The notes under the pieces: generated by a model | Seen by the model: only the letters and a program-made list of their open reading frames with translations | What the model was told of the DNA's origin: nothing | Databases searched by the model: none | Origin: Linum tenue | Lineage: Eukaryota; Streptophyta; Magnoliopsida; Malpighiales; Linaceae | Length of the DNA: 64,000 bases | Reading direction: 5' to 3' | Assembly: GCA_946122785.1 (NCBI GenBank) | Contig: CAMGYJ010000003.1 | Coordinates: forward strand, 28,041,811-28,105,810 | Part shown: piece after piece, positions 22,548 through 38,175 of the stretch | Numbering within the stretch: position 1 is the first letter of the stretch | Layout of the letters: every line of letters starts with the position of its first letter | Position numbers and translations under genes: made by a program

Positions 22548-24467
22548 GGCAACAGCAGCTCAACAATCCACTACCAGGAAGCACCCAGCTCTCAACAAAA
22601 CCTCCAAAACAATAGCATCCTCCATAAGCACCCACTCTACGCCCCGCTCCTCCCTAAGTCCGCAGAATCTCGTCTAAGTCTACCTCTTCTGGGCATTGCA
22701 CGAGAAAGAGAATAGGAGGAAGGGAGGAGTAACAAGGAATCAGTTCTTAGGAGCTTACTGGAGGCTCACCGAAAGCTGTCCTTTCTCCACGGTGACCGTC
22801 AGATTCTACAAAACACATTAAATACTATAATTGAGGGGATTATATTAACCCCTTCTCATAACATTTACAGGGCAACACGTCCAGAAACGACTTGCGTTGG
22901 AAAAGCCATGAATGGGCTTTTAAATTGTCTATTCAACGACAAGTTAGAGCAATCTAAAGCTCCAGTAAACATAGCCTCCCACTGTTTATGTATTCATCAT
23001 TATGAAAGACGTGATTCATGGGTAGTCTCAAATCAAAACGCTCTTAAGGCGCTATGTAATACCATTCCCATTCATATCGACAGTAGAACTTTACGGCCTG
23101 CAAAGAATGTCCCCGAGAAAGTATTAGTTGCTGTATTAACTGTTCGTTATAAGGAAAAATTAGAGCATTTTAAAACACAGAAAACAGTACTACTTGTAGC
23201 ATTTTCAAATTAGAGCTCATCCAGAATGATTCAAGAAGATTTTCCAGCCCAAATTTATGCTCTATCATTATCTTACCGTTACAAAAAAAGTTGATTATTT
23301 GGGTTAACCATGGAGAGATTCTTGCCATGGTTTCAGTCACCATTGCATCCTACCTCTCTACGAGCCAACCCTTATATTTCCTACCAAACCTAAGAGCTTT
23401 CACTCGCTCTCATTCATCCCAAATAACCTCCTTGTGTCCCCATGGCTTCACCCCTGCAATACCTCCTTTATAAAGATATCTATCAATCGATGCCCTCTCT
23501 ATTTAGACATCGAGAGAGTATTGAACACTTATTCTTCAGATGCCCCCTAGCCACCAGATTATGGACATTAGTGGGATTGAGCAACTTCATTGGTTCCACC
23601 TTGACTGTTAACTTTAGTCTATGATGGCGACATGTCATGGTTTCTGAGACCTCCCCATTCCACATTCTCCAATGCGTCTGCTTACTTTAGAGAATCTGGA
23701 AGTCTAGAAATAAAGTGACTTTAGAATTCTACCAACCTTATGTTTGTTTCCCTAGCCATACAATTCTACAACCACGTCCTTGAAGTTTCCAATCTCCTCC
23801 CCCCTCCTCCACCCCGCAGATCTCTCCTAACAAACCCTCCTCTTGCCTCTTAGGTCCCTCCGCCAGATGACTATTTGAAGATCAACTTTGACGCACTTGT
23901 ATGTGAGTCAGGGTGTTCGTCTGGTCTTGTTGTCTAGGGGTCAGACGAGCATGTGGTGCTAGCGTCCGGTTTGCGTCATCAGGGAGTAGACAACCCCTAC
24001 CTGGCAGAGCTCCTAGCCGTTCGAGATGCTATCAACATCGTTGCCTCAAGATACTCGTCTCATGTGATAGTGGAAGGTGACCCCGAAGTGGTCGTCAATC
24101 AAGTCCGCCAAGGCATCCTAGAAGATTCATTTGGAGGTCTAGTACTCTGAGAATGTCGTAAGATCCTAATATGCCTTGGCGGACTTGGCTTGTATAGAGA
24201 CACAAATATTGTAGCCTCTAAACTATTGTTTTGTATATCGTTAGAACCTAGTCTCTTTGTTAGCTTGTATAGAGTTTAGGGTGGTTCCTAGAACCACCAA
24301 TAGTGGTGCCCATAGAGTGGCGCGTAAAACACTGTTTTTGTCTCATCTAGAGTTAGAATCTTTCGACTTTGTTGGGTGGTTTCTTTAGGGTTTCCATTGT
24401 AAGCGGTCATGGGTAGATTTGTATGTATAACTCTTGTTCTCTCTTGATATTACACGTAAATAAAAAA
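22548..24467 (+). mobile_element. 5'-truncated LINE with 15-bp target duplication
   Basis: AAGTAAAGTTTGATA occurs at 22533-22547 and again at 24468-24482. The second copy follows an A-rich tail (TAAATAAAAAAA), as in target-primed LINE insertion. Inside, a zf-RVT piece (23480-23680; HRESIEHLFFRCPLATRLW) precedes an RNase H piece (23870-24150; KINFDALV, LAELLAVRDAI, VIVEGD). Stops break both. The first 300 bases are not recognised. Confidence 0.82.
23870..24150 (+). pseudogene. LINE RNase H domain remnant
   Basis: RVT_3-like: a KINFDA strand, then AELLAVRDAINIVASR and a VIVEGDPEVVVNQV segment, with an in-frame TAG near 23935. It closes shortly before the LINE 3' untranslated region. Confidence 0.7.
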
Positions 24468-24482
24468 AAGTAAAGTTTGATA

Positions 24483-25079
24483 AATTTTTTATTTGAACTA
24501 GGTTGACTATTATTTATCGTAATAGTCATTTAGATTAAGTTATTAATAAGAAAAAAAATTCATGAGAAAAATATACTAAATAAACAAAATTTCTATTATT
24601 TTATTTATCTAGATTTCGTTTTCAGTCGCCAAAATTCGCTCACTGGTCACTTATGGTATGATTTATTGATTGCTTTCTTGTGTTTCTGGTGTGGTTTACT
24701 TTCTCGTGGGTCTTATATGCTTTATGGGATTTGTAGTGTGCCTCAAAGAAACAACATGAGTAATAGTCACAAAATAATCATATAACAAACAATGTTATCT
24801 GTTTCCATAAATAATATTTGAGACAAAAATATTTTCCATATAAAGAATTATTTGTCACAACAACTAATATTAGTGACAAAATCATCCACCTCTAAAAATC
24901 ATTTTAAACTCGAATGTTTGTGTCTCTATAGCTAGATATTAAATACAAAACAATACTTTCCAAAACTAAGTTTAGAGGCTACAATATTTGTCACGGTATC
25001 TCCATTGGACAGATCGTGAAAATACATATTTGAAGGGAATAATTCGCAGGGTCATGCATCTTTCTTACGATCGTACTCC
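24483..25079. other. Spacer with CACTA- and LINE-like scraps
   Basis: No gene. A stretch at about 24910-24990 is an inverted copy of about 24190-24240 in the LINE 3' region (GGCTACAATATTTGT and its complement). It also holds GAGACAAA/TTTGTC words like the CACTA subterminal repeats. Confidence 0.4.
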
Positions 25080-27311
25080 CACTACAAGAAAACCCGTCTA
25101 TAGAGGGAAATAATTAGAGGCAATTGTTGTAGTGGTCTCTATAGCTAAGATTTAGTGGCAAATATATTATTTGTCTCAGTAGGTGAAATTATTTGTCTCT
25201 ACAGGCAAATCTAATAATCTTTAGAGACAAATACAAATGTTGCTTATAGTTATGTCATATAGAGACAAATTTAATAGTTTCTATAGATGGAAATATAAAT
25301 GCTTCTTATACATATATCATATAGACACAAATCTAATAGTATTTAGAGACAATTACAAATGTCTCTTATAATTATGTGTTATGGAGACAAATCTAATAAT
25401 CTTTAGTGACAAATACAAATATCACTTATAGTTATGTCATATGAAGACAATTTTAATAGTCTTTAGAGACAAATATAAAAGTTACTTATACCCATATCAT
25501 ATACTTACTATTTAGAGACAAATACATATGCTCCTAAAACACTAATTTGAATTGGTTGTGTGTAGGTTTAAGTAATGGGGGAAAATGATCATTGATGCCA
25601 CCCAAACTTTCCCCATTTCCCCCCATTTTTTTTTTGTTTTTCCTCTAAATTATTTAGTTGCTATAAATAAATGAATTTAAAAAGCTTTCTTATAAATTGG
25701 TGTCCCTTCCCAATTTTATTATCATTAAAAAACGCCCACCACTACCACCCAATTCCTATCCTTGAATATTTCTTTCCTCCATCGTCTTTCAGAAACGAAG
25801 GCAACCGACTTTGTCCTCATTCTGGTGGCCATTCATAAACCCTACCGATGCGGCTTGAATCGGCGGCGGCTTATCGGGATGAAAGGTGAGAGTCGCGTCG
25901 GCCTTGCTGTTGTGGAGTTGGCACAGCGGGCGCTATTGACGACGAAAGGTAACGGAGGGTTTCTTCTCCTGGATCCGTGCCTAAAGACGATAGCAGGACG
26001 GTAGCGGCCACGACACCAATCCTTCAAGGAGCTCTCTTCCCCGATGATCTAGATCTGTATTTGGTAAGCGGTTTTCAATTGTTGATTTAGCCATCCCCTC
26101 CTGAGTGCTTATAGATCGAGCTTGAAAATCCAGATATAAGCACAAATCGGTGACGTTTCCTCCTCCTCCCACATATTTAGCTATCCCCCTGCTGAGTTGT
26201 CCTCGCATCGAACTCATCGACGTTTCTACTCCTCTTCACTTTCCTAGATTGAGGTTGCAAAACTCTTCAGACTTGGCGGTAGCAATCAACGTTGAGCCAG
26301 TCACTCGCAGTAATTGGCTTCAGTGGTTGTAGGAAACAGAGGCTATGAGTGTGCTAGAGACATAAATAGAGGGTTTCTCTATCATTAGTGTTTTTGTTTC
26401 ACTGTTAATTATGGTGTCCTTGCAGATTTGAATTTTGATTTAGTGGACGTTGCTTGAGTTGGATTTGGACTTCATATGAAGAATCTCTGATGTTTTTCGT
26501 TGGTGTTCTAGTAATTAATCGAATGAGGGTGGGGCTTCTTCGTCTCTTCTCCCAATCTGTTTGTTCGAGGGCTAGATGGGACGAGCTTATGCAATCTTGA
26601 GGTCGAAGAAGCAGCGACAACAGAGGCCTCATATGAATCGATATGTTCTGTTTGCGGTTGTTAGAGATTTGGACAAGGAAAAAAGGAGAAGAACAACGCT
26701 TGGACTGAAATTTGGTCTTGGTCCGTCAATGATAGGTTGTAACGGAGTCACTAGTGCGGGGTAGATGATTTAGCTTCATAAATGTTGTAGGCACAATTTA
26801 TTCTTTATTTATTTTTCTTATTTATGTTTTTATGGCCAATGTATTCATGTATTTTAAGAATAAATATATTAAAATGTTATTAATAAAATTTGAATTGTTA
26901 GATATTGGGTCTCGTTGAAGGTAAAATTTAAAATATTAATCAAGATTATTAAAGTTGAAATAGAAGTAAAAGTATTTGCTCACGATGCAAATATTTGCTT
27001 TTGCAAGGTGTTTTAGAAACAATTATAATTGTCTCCAAAACTAGAAATAGGAACAAAAATATTTCTCTATAAAACCAAATAAGAAGAGAAAAAGATAGGT
27101 TCTTTAAAGTGGAATTACAATCAATAAGATTTGATTCAGATTCCTTAATTAGAAGCAAATATTATTTGCATCTATATTTACTTCTAAAGAGAATTAGAGA
27201 CAGAGGCGTCCGATGCAAATAATTTATTCGCTTCAAAAGATATACACAAACAAATAACTAGCATTTAGATGCAAATAACCTCTGACTCTATAGCCGAGTT
27301 TTCTTGTAGCG
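25080..27311 (+). mobile_element. Non-autonomous CACTA element
   Basis: Starts with CACTACAAGAAAA at 25080, the canonical plant CACTA terminus, and ends TTTTCTTGTAGCG at 27311, one base off the canonical GTAGTG. A 3-bp duplication TCC lies at 25077-25079 and 27312-27314. Subterminal repeats built on GAGACAAAT occur at both ends. No transposase is present; 25740-26780 is less AT-rich and may be acquired sequence. Confidence 0.85.
25195..25510 (+). repeat. CACTA subterminal tandem repeats
   Basis: About five degenerate units of about 60-64 bp with core AATCTAATA.TCTTTAGAGACAAATA, then CTTATA.TTATGTCATAT. In CACTA elements such arrays are transposase-binding regions. Confidence 0.65.
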
Positions 27312-27314
27312 TCC

Positions 27315-28142
27315 CCAGACAAAATACTTAACACGTTAGCTACAACACTGCACGGTTCGAAGGTTCAATTACGGGAAGGTAATTTCCTTACTTACTCTCC
27401 AATTTCAAAATCTCGGATCGACTCGGTATTGATAATATACTTCATTATTTCACTAAAGAAGAAATAAAAGGGTTAGTTTTTGAAATGCGAGATCTAAAAA
27501 CATATTTATCTATGACACCAGTAATAAGTACTTTAATCTTAATCTTGCTAAGAAATAAATAGAAATACCAATAATTCGAAATCAAATGACTAAATAAATT
27601 ATGAATAATTGTTTGGTATATGAAGTCTCTCTCAACAACTCGAGTTATCAATACTAACGGTTCTAAAAAAAGAACACCATTCGGAAGCGAATGATTAACT
27701 AAATCATGAATAATTCTTTTCTACAAAGAGAGTGATATTGTTGATAGTTTCAACTAATAATGTATTTTAATTAAACTAAATTTTTTTAAACATAAGATTA
27801 AATCATGAGGGATTAACAAAAGCTATTTTATCATGAGTATTTGTTTTCCAAGTGGACCCACCTTAGACGAAATCTTGGCTCGCTCCTAGCTGGTACACGA
27901 TCAGTCTTTTTTGCTTATGGTCTTTAATTTTGCTTCATTCTAGTCCACATTCACTCCATAACTTGTCCTAAGTGTGCTTGTCAAATGTCAAGGAGTCAAA
28001 AAACACACCTAAGTTCTATAAATCACACTTTGGACAAATAGTAAAAAAATTACATTGTTAAACCTCTAAGAATGCATAAAATATAGATAATTTAATCTAG
28101 AATGAGATAGGAAAAGTATTACTTTGAAGTGTCATTAAAGTG
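27315..28142. other. AT-rich intergenic DNA
   Basis: No coding sequence, repeat end or LTR recognised. Confidence 0.4.
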
Positions 28143-28700
28143 TGATACTTACTGAATCATACATGTTTTACCTTGTGTGTCTTGATATTTTCTTGGTCAT
28201 TTTGTTTGGAAACGACCATATCCTTTGCCCGTTTAATGCTAGGTTGTGTTTGTTGTCATATTTTAAGTTCTGAAATGATCAGGGACTGAAAAGCACCTAG
28301 GAGAGATGAGGTATGATGTTACGCCAAAGGAGCAATGTCACGGTCGAGGTTGGGACTGCCCTTTCCAAATCGTGAGATTATTACGATCAAGGTCTCGCAA
28401 ACCTAATTAACTAACAAATTAGACGCTCGTAGGAATAATACCATTGAGAATATCAGTCAAAGACAAGACTCCCAAAGCATTCCTAAATCGGTGGCCAAGA
28501 AGGAAATTTGGTGCCTAGGAAACGAATTCTGATGCTGATTTTCCCTTGAGTTTTGGCCAATTTTTTAGTTTGGAGAGTTGCACTGTCATGTACTATCGAA
28601 AGGGGTTTATTTATAAGCTCTTTTATCATATTTTTTGAAAGATAAGTAGGGTAGAACTCCATTAGCCAAATCATATATATTTATTTATAGCTTAGCCTCC
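28143..28700 (+). repeat. Athila-type LTR fragment
   Basis: Begins TGATACTTACTG, then ACATGTTTTACC and the module GCTAGGTTGTGT...GTCATATTTTAAGTTCTG, which marks the U3 start of Athila LTRs in this window. The right limit is unclear and no partner LTR was found. Confidence 0.45.
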
Positions 28701-28919
28701 AAGTATGGCATATTCTCTCAAATCTAGGTACATATGGGACTCTCCAAAATTGGCGGCCAAGGCACATTTTTTGGCTCAGCCTACATGAATTATGTGCTAA
28801 TTAGTTAATAGGTTTTGGAGGTTTGAGTGGAGTTGAGGAGATAACTAGACTAGAGATTGATCAAAGCTAAAAGCAGGTACTTAAAGGAACTACTCATGCC
28901 CCCTATGCATGCATAAATA

Positions 28920-30000
28920 CTTAGGGTTATCGAATGTGGTGAGTGAGCTCTTTTCCGTGGGCTTTCCACACGCCTCCGAGTAAGCCTCCCCTAAACCCAT
29001 ATATAGTCACCTCGATCTACGCTATCGTATCTTTGGCATTAAGCTTATGGCTCATTTCAATGGACACTATCCATCGTCCACACCGAGGTTTTATCCCGTT
29101 CTATCTAGGAAGGCTAACCTACACCAGGGGTTCGGTCGCCTCGACCACCATAGGTCTCTATTCATACATCTATCTTGATTTTCTTGATGGTGCATACCCG
29201 TCAAACCCTAGAACTCCATACCCATCGTAGAAGCATAAAGATTACGACGAATTACCCAAACACAATCAAAGATAGAATAGCAATAGAATCAACTAGATAC
29301 ACATTCATTCATTCAAACCCTAAATATTCATACATACATAATAAATCTAAAACTAGTGTTTGGGGTTTAGAACTCCTATTACCTTTGAGGACTACTCCAT
29401 TAAGGAGGGAAGAAGAAACATAGACGAAATTGAAGAAGACTTGGGTTGAGGAAGATTGTCCCTCTCTTCTAGCTCCTTCTCCTTCCTCCATCTTCTCTCT
29501 CTTCTCTCTCTCTAAAACCTTAAAATTCTCTCAAAATTACCTCAACTCAAAGGGGTAAAGGGGTCTCCTATTTAAAGAATCCTGGAAACACGAAAAGTTC
29601 ATGGTCAAGGGGCGAAAGTTCGCAGTCATGAACTTGTGAGGCGAGGCCGCGATCTCTGGTCAGCTTATTTACGTGTTGAAAACTCAGAGTTCGCAGTCTA
29701 ACATCTTGGTCGCGATCCTTGATGTCGTGTCCGTGAACTTCCTCACGGGCTCGCAAGACGGTGGTCGTGACTCAACTGGGGAAATTCTCCATTTCTCCTT
29801 TGCTGGCTGCCTCTACAAGTTCGCGCCAACACTCCATAGATCGTGTTCGTGATCTTTAGGCTGGAGGCCGCGATCTTAGCTCTTTCTTCTCGTCCTTCGT
29901 TCCTGCTCGCAATCTTCCTTCTCTAGACCGTGATCTTCAGCCTTTCTCCATAACTCCGCCTTCACCTGGTATGTTGTACTTATTCTTCCATATTTTGGTT
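28920..30000 (-). repeat. Athila-related LTR remnant
   Basis: On the minus strand a block of paired words (GTTCGCAGTC..GAAC, GCCGCGATC) at about 29950-29590 precedes a TATA-like CTTTAAATAGG at about 29567-29577 and then a GA-rich leader. The order is the same as in the other Athila LTRs. The segment at about 29120-29150 is the inverse of TGGTGGTCGAGTTGACC at about 60675. Ends are approximate. Confidence 0.5.
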
Positions 30001-30199
30001 TATTAGTCCAGTTCTCAGTAGGAATGGCGAAAAGATCCAAAAGATATTAGAGCAGCTAGCTAAGATAGTGGCTTGGGTGTGCCCAAACTCTTTGAATCAA
30101 TGCGATCCAAATCCTATAAAATTGCATATAGCACCTCTCCCCTTCCACCACCATAGAGCAATGCACTCCCCTAATTTAAATGATACAACAAAAGGGAAA

Positions 30200-30390
30200 T
30201 TTTCGCTGAAGGGATGACAATAATCACATGCAACATGTGCAGACATTTCTACATATATGTGATTCATTGGAAGGTCAGAGAAGCTAACATTGATGTGATT
30301 AGGTTGATCCTCTTCCCTTTCTCCCGATATGAAAAGGCAAGAGCATGGCTAGATTTTAATCTTACGAACACGTCAAAAAATTGGGACTGA
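30200..30390 (+). pseudogene. Athila gag fragment
   Basis: Reads REANIDVIRLILFPFSRYEK then ARAWLDF, matching the gag core also seen in the intact Athila ([20 protein letters not shown]). It stops after about 60 residues. Confidence 0.65.
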
Positions 30391-34183
<3,793 letters not shown>

Positions 34184-36210
34184 TTGGAAATAAGTAATGT
34201 TTGTGAATAGTTGTTTTGAATTGGAAAATTTTCCTTTCTTTCCCCTACTCTTAATTACCAAGAAGCCCCAACTTTTTACTCTTTGTCCTTGTCTTATTTA
34301 ACAGTGATAATTTGGAGCTATTGAGGGAGGTCTCCATGAAGCATAGGTGGTTTTGCTATCATATTTTCATCATCATCGTCATCATTTTCTCAAGATTTTC
34401 TTGCTTAGATGGGTCTCTAATTGTTCAGATATTACCTGGCAGTAATATCAAGTGATTTTCATCTTTCGGTCTCTCTTTTTCATCTCTAATTTTTGGGCTA
34501 CATTTTTTTTTTTTAGCTACTCAAGTTTCCTTATGTGACCTTGTTCTATTTTTTTCTCTTTTCTTTTTATTACATTGATAGAACATTAAAGATTTTCATT
34601 GTATTAGGGATTCAGACAAGAATTTTTTTTCTTTTGCAAAATGAATTACTTCTTATCCAATGTATCTCCCTTTTTTGTAAGAAATATAGCTTCCACTTGT
34701 TTTGCTTTACCAGTTACTATTATGCATTTTTGGTGCTCTCATTTCAATTTTGGCTTGTTCATTTTGAACACTGTTTTTTTTCCTCTTTATAATGATTATG
34801 AATTGGGCATGATGAACTTAAGACGGAATGAAGAAAAAAGAACACCAAGCAATCTTCTCATAAGGAAAGGAATAAGAACGGTGGAAGTGAAATTTATAAG
34901 AAATCATAGAAAAGAGAAGGATTTTAAACATTATTATTGTAAATATATATGTAAAAGGTGGGTTTCAACTTGAAAATATTTTGGTGCTGACATCTATCTA
35001 AAAAGTAAAAACTAAAAAAATACTCGTTATCTTTCATTATATTACAGTTTGCCATTTAGTCTCACACTCTTTCATGTCCCCCGTCTCTTGGAGGGTCTAT
35101 CATTTGTCTCTTGCACTTCTTTGGTTTCTTCGGTCCAATCACAACCCATCAGAGAAATTTATGGATATGATTAAATATAATGAATCAATCGTCTTAAGGA
35201 AAAAATATAACACTTTGGATCCTCAACAAAAAATGACCATAGATCACATACCACAATCGCATAAGACGTAGAATATTTCTAGAGAGATTAGCCCTCAAGC
35301 ATACACGTATAGGTGGAGAGATAAATAGGAAATAGGGGGCGAGATCATAGATAGAAAGGTATGATAAAGAAACTTGGTTGAGAAGGGAAACTAAATTTCA
35401 GGAGTGGCATATGGGCTGAGATGAACGGTGGTGGTAGTAAGTTAGAGGCGGAGAAAAAAAAGTTACTGACAATTGTATTCTTTAGATCACAGATCAATCC
35501 ATCCATCCATCGGAGGAGGAGGGGTGGGTGAGAGGGAAAGAGGGGAAAGTAAGTATGGTGGTGAGGCAACTTGTGTTGTTGTGCAATTATTTGTTTAGTC
35601 ACGTTGAATGTTGACTCATCACACGAGGTATAACTAATACACTTAGCTAGACCAGGTATAACCCAACTTGACGACATAGACTATTGGTTGATCGATGTTG
35701 TATCCCTGGGTATGAAAGCCTATTGGAAATTGAAAGACTGATTGTTTTATAGACGAAAATTTTGATTATCTTGCAATTACCCACTATGAAATAAACTAAA
35801 ACAAGCTTCACGTTAAAGAAATAGTATTCGGAGATCGATCGTCTTCCTAGAATATTAGAAATTGACTTGTGATGGAAAATTAATGGTTCAATTAAAGTGA
35901 TTCAAGGTGCTAGGATCACTAATGAGGCAATTGGGTCAATGGTCATGCACCCAATTTCCCTCCTAGACATGGAAGATAAACCCAATGGTCGTGTAATTGA
36001 CCACCATAGATGGGGGATAACCTATCGTCATTAAACGAGTTTAATCCGTGAGCATACAATTCAAATAACTCAATTGTCATGTAATCATTTAAATTTACAT
36101 GAATTGAGTAAGCCCATACTCTAGATGAATGGTCATCTATTATAGTTCAAGACTCAAGATCAATACCACATGCAATTAAACATGGATAAACCATTAGAAT
36201 ATCACTTAAA
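34184..36210. other. ROP 3' flank and intergenic DNA
   Basis: The 3' UTR probably extends a few hundred bases. Beyond that the DNA is AT-rich with only short unsupported ORFs. At 35900-36200 phrases with TGGTCA resemble LTR sequence, but I could not assign them. Confidence 0.4.
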
Positions 36211-36906
36211 TGATAACACCATGTTTACTCCCTCATTTTTTGATCATTTTGGCTTGATTTGTATTGTCCTTGGCCTTTTTTACGCTAGGTTGTGTTCTTT
36301 TGTCATATTTCAGGTCCTAGGAACTGACCTCTTTGGCTGAGGCGGACCTGGAAAGTATGATCCTCCATCACGATGTTGAATGAAACTATACATGGAATTG
36401 TGTGCAGTGTGAAATGTAGATCATCGATGTTTTAAGTTTGTCTCTTCCCGTTGCCCTTCGAAAAGGTAAAGGTCATTGATCTTTAAAGGTTGTAAGTCAA
36501 TGTATCTGTATTCTCAATATCACTCTTAATCGCTTGTGCACTATCAACTTCGTGTAAAGAGAGGCATATAGCAAGTTTTGGGTAAATCAGAGGTCGTTTG
36601 GCCACTTAAAAGCCACTCGAAAGTGGAGCTGAGGAAGAAACACGACCGTGTTTTGCTTTTCTGTACTCGTGTTTTTAGTGTCGAGAAGAAACACGAGCAT
36701 GGCTGAAACATGGACTAACAAACACGGCTGTATTTCTGCCCCTGCTCAAATACAAGTGTTTTTTATTCGATTTTTGAAGGGGAGAGCTGGGTTTTGGTTT
36801 CCAAAGACCCAAGGGACGAACACTAGAGAGAGAGTGGCTTGGGGACATTCTTAGAGCTATTTTGGAGGATTTCTTTGCCATTGGAGCTCGAGAATTAATG
36901 TTGGAC
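36211..36906 (+). repeat. Athila-type LTR, 5' fragment
   Basis: Starts TGATAACACCATGTTTAC like the LTR at 58235 and follows it through GCTAGGTTGTGTTC, the palindrome block (about 36640-36760; AACACGACCGTGTTTT) and the GGGGAGAGCTGGGTTTTGG leader. It stops at the GGAGCTCGAG block, so about 400 bases of the 3' part are missing. Confidence 0.75.
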
Positions 36907-37262
36907 TAACCTCTCAAAAGCCTCGGCAGCATACATTGTTATTGCTCCTATATACGTCCCGATGCCGATCGGAGCCGATTTCACTTGTTCTTCCCTAATC
37001 TTTTCAAGTATGATACATTCGTGGTGAACGAGAGTTTGGTCCAGTAGCTTCTGTCTCTTTGTGGAAATTTCGTGGTGTTGATTGAAAGGATGCAATACCG
37101 ACTTCCGGAAATCTAGACGAGCGTTATTACAATATGCATCTCTCTTCTGTCTTCTCGTCTTTTATCTGAAGCATCCCTGTAATCTTCGTAAAATCGTCTT
37201 GTATAGTTGCCACGTGCTCCACTCTTCAATTGCCCTTGCTCGTCTCTGCTTTGCTTCTAGTG
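36907..37262 (-). pseudogene. Protein-coding fragment of unknown family
   Basis: One minus frame is open except for a stop near 37166. It reads KQRRARAIEEWSTWQLYKTI, then NNARLDFRKSVLHPFNQHHE, KLLDQTLVHHECIILEKIRE and SAPIGIGTYIGAITMYAAEA. Composition is like a helical cellular protein. I do not recognise the family; it may be an exon or retro-copy remnant of a host gene, cut at the LTR fragment. Confidence 0.4.
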
Positions 37263-37479
37263 CAATCGTCGTAAAGACGTAATTTTTTTTTATGAAAACC
37301 TTATTTCACTAAATGAACAAAAAAATGATAGAGAGTTTGGACCAAAGTCGATAAAAGGAAAGAAGCCCTGCCTAAGAGATAAAGAGCTCACACAATCAAA
37401 AAGCTCATATAACAGAAAGAACAACCCAAAAAAATAGATGAAATAAGAAAAGGAAGATTAAAAGCCCACATATATATGT

Positions 37480-37690
37480 TCGAAAGAAGAAGAAGAAAAA
37501 ACCGTCGAACCGCCTCCATCCTCACGACGTCAACATCTGAATCATCAACCTCCAATGGCTCCTCCTCTTCTTCAGCTAGCGTGATTTGATCCAGTTTATC
37601 AATCAAAACCACCAGTTGCGTGTTGTATCACTCTTGTACGACTTCACTTGATCTTGTTGTTTCTTGTTCCTTTTCCTTCTCTGCCATGAC
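37480..37690 (-). pseudogene. LINE ORF1 N-terminal fragment
   Basis: The minus strand reads MAEKEKEQETT, a stop, then LIDKLDQITLAEEEEEPLEV and a VRMEAVRRFFL segment. The acidic EEEEEPLEV block is typical of the start of plant LINE ORF1 proteins with DUF4283. Poly-T at about 37282 would be A-rich on this strand. Confidence 0.45.
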
Positions 37691-37959
37691 TGCCAAAGTC
37701 GATACTTTACCCAAGATGCTCAATACCTTAACACGCCAAGCCGTTTGAGGTATAAGCTTCCCTGCCTCTAATTAGGTTGTACTTTAGGTTATAGAGCCAA
37801 CTCTCTGTTACGCCTTATGTATAAAGCGTCATTCGGCAAACCTAGGGTTTTCGCCGCTATATGAGAGAGAACGCTGAAAAATACGTTACAATTCACTACT
37901 AATTAAGATTATTAAAAATTGACCTCTGCTTCCTCTCTCTCTCTCTAACCGGTGCTTCA

Positions 37960-38175
37960 ATGGCGACACAATCGTTAGACGAAGCCACCACCAAGGAAGT
38001 CCACCGACAGCGGTTATTGCCGGAAAGGGAGCACTCAGGACTTAGTTTTAAGAAGGAGAAGGTGGCGCCGGCCGACGGGACGAGGACGAGAAAGAGTGTG
38101 CCAAGAGATCCCCTCCCAAGTGCCGCTCCGTTTACAGAAGCGTCTCTCCATGCACTGGTGGACTGGGCGATCTGA
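37960..38175 (+). CDS. Small hypothetical protein, 71 aa
   Basis: MATQSLDEATTKEV... is charged, with a basic middle (KKEKVAPADGTRTRKSVPRD). Support comes from upstream sequence: AAACCTAGGGTTTTCGCCG with TATAT at about 37838-37861, resembling plant housekeeping promoters, and a CT-rich leader just before the ATG. No family is recognised. It may be the first exon of a decayed gene; the antisense frame 37899-38414 is equally long. Confidence 0.3.
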   Translation: MATQSLDEATTKEVHRQRLLPEREHSGLSFKKEKVAPADGTRTRKSVPRDPLPSAAPFTEASLHALVDWAI

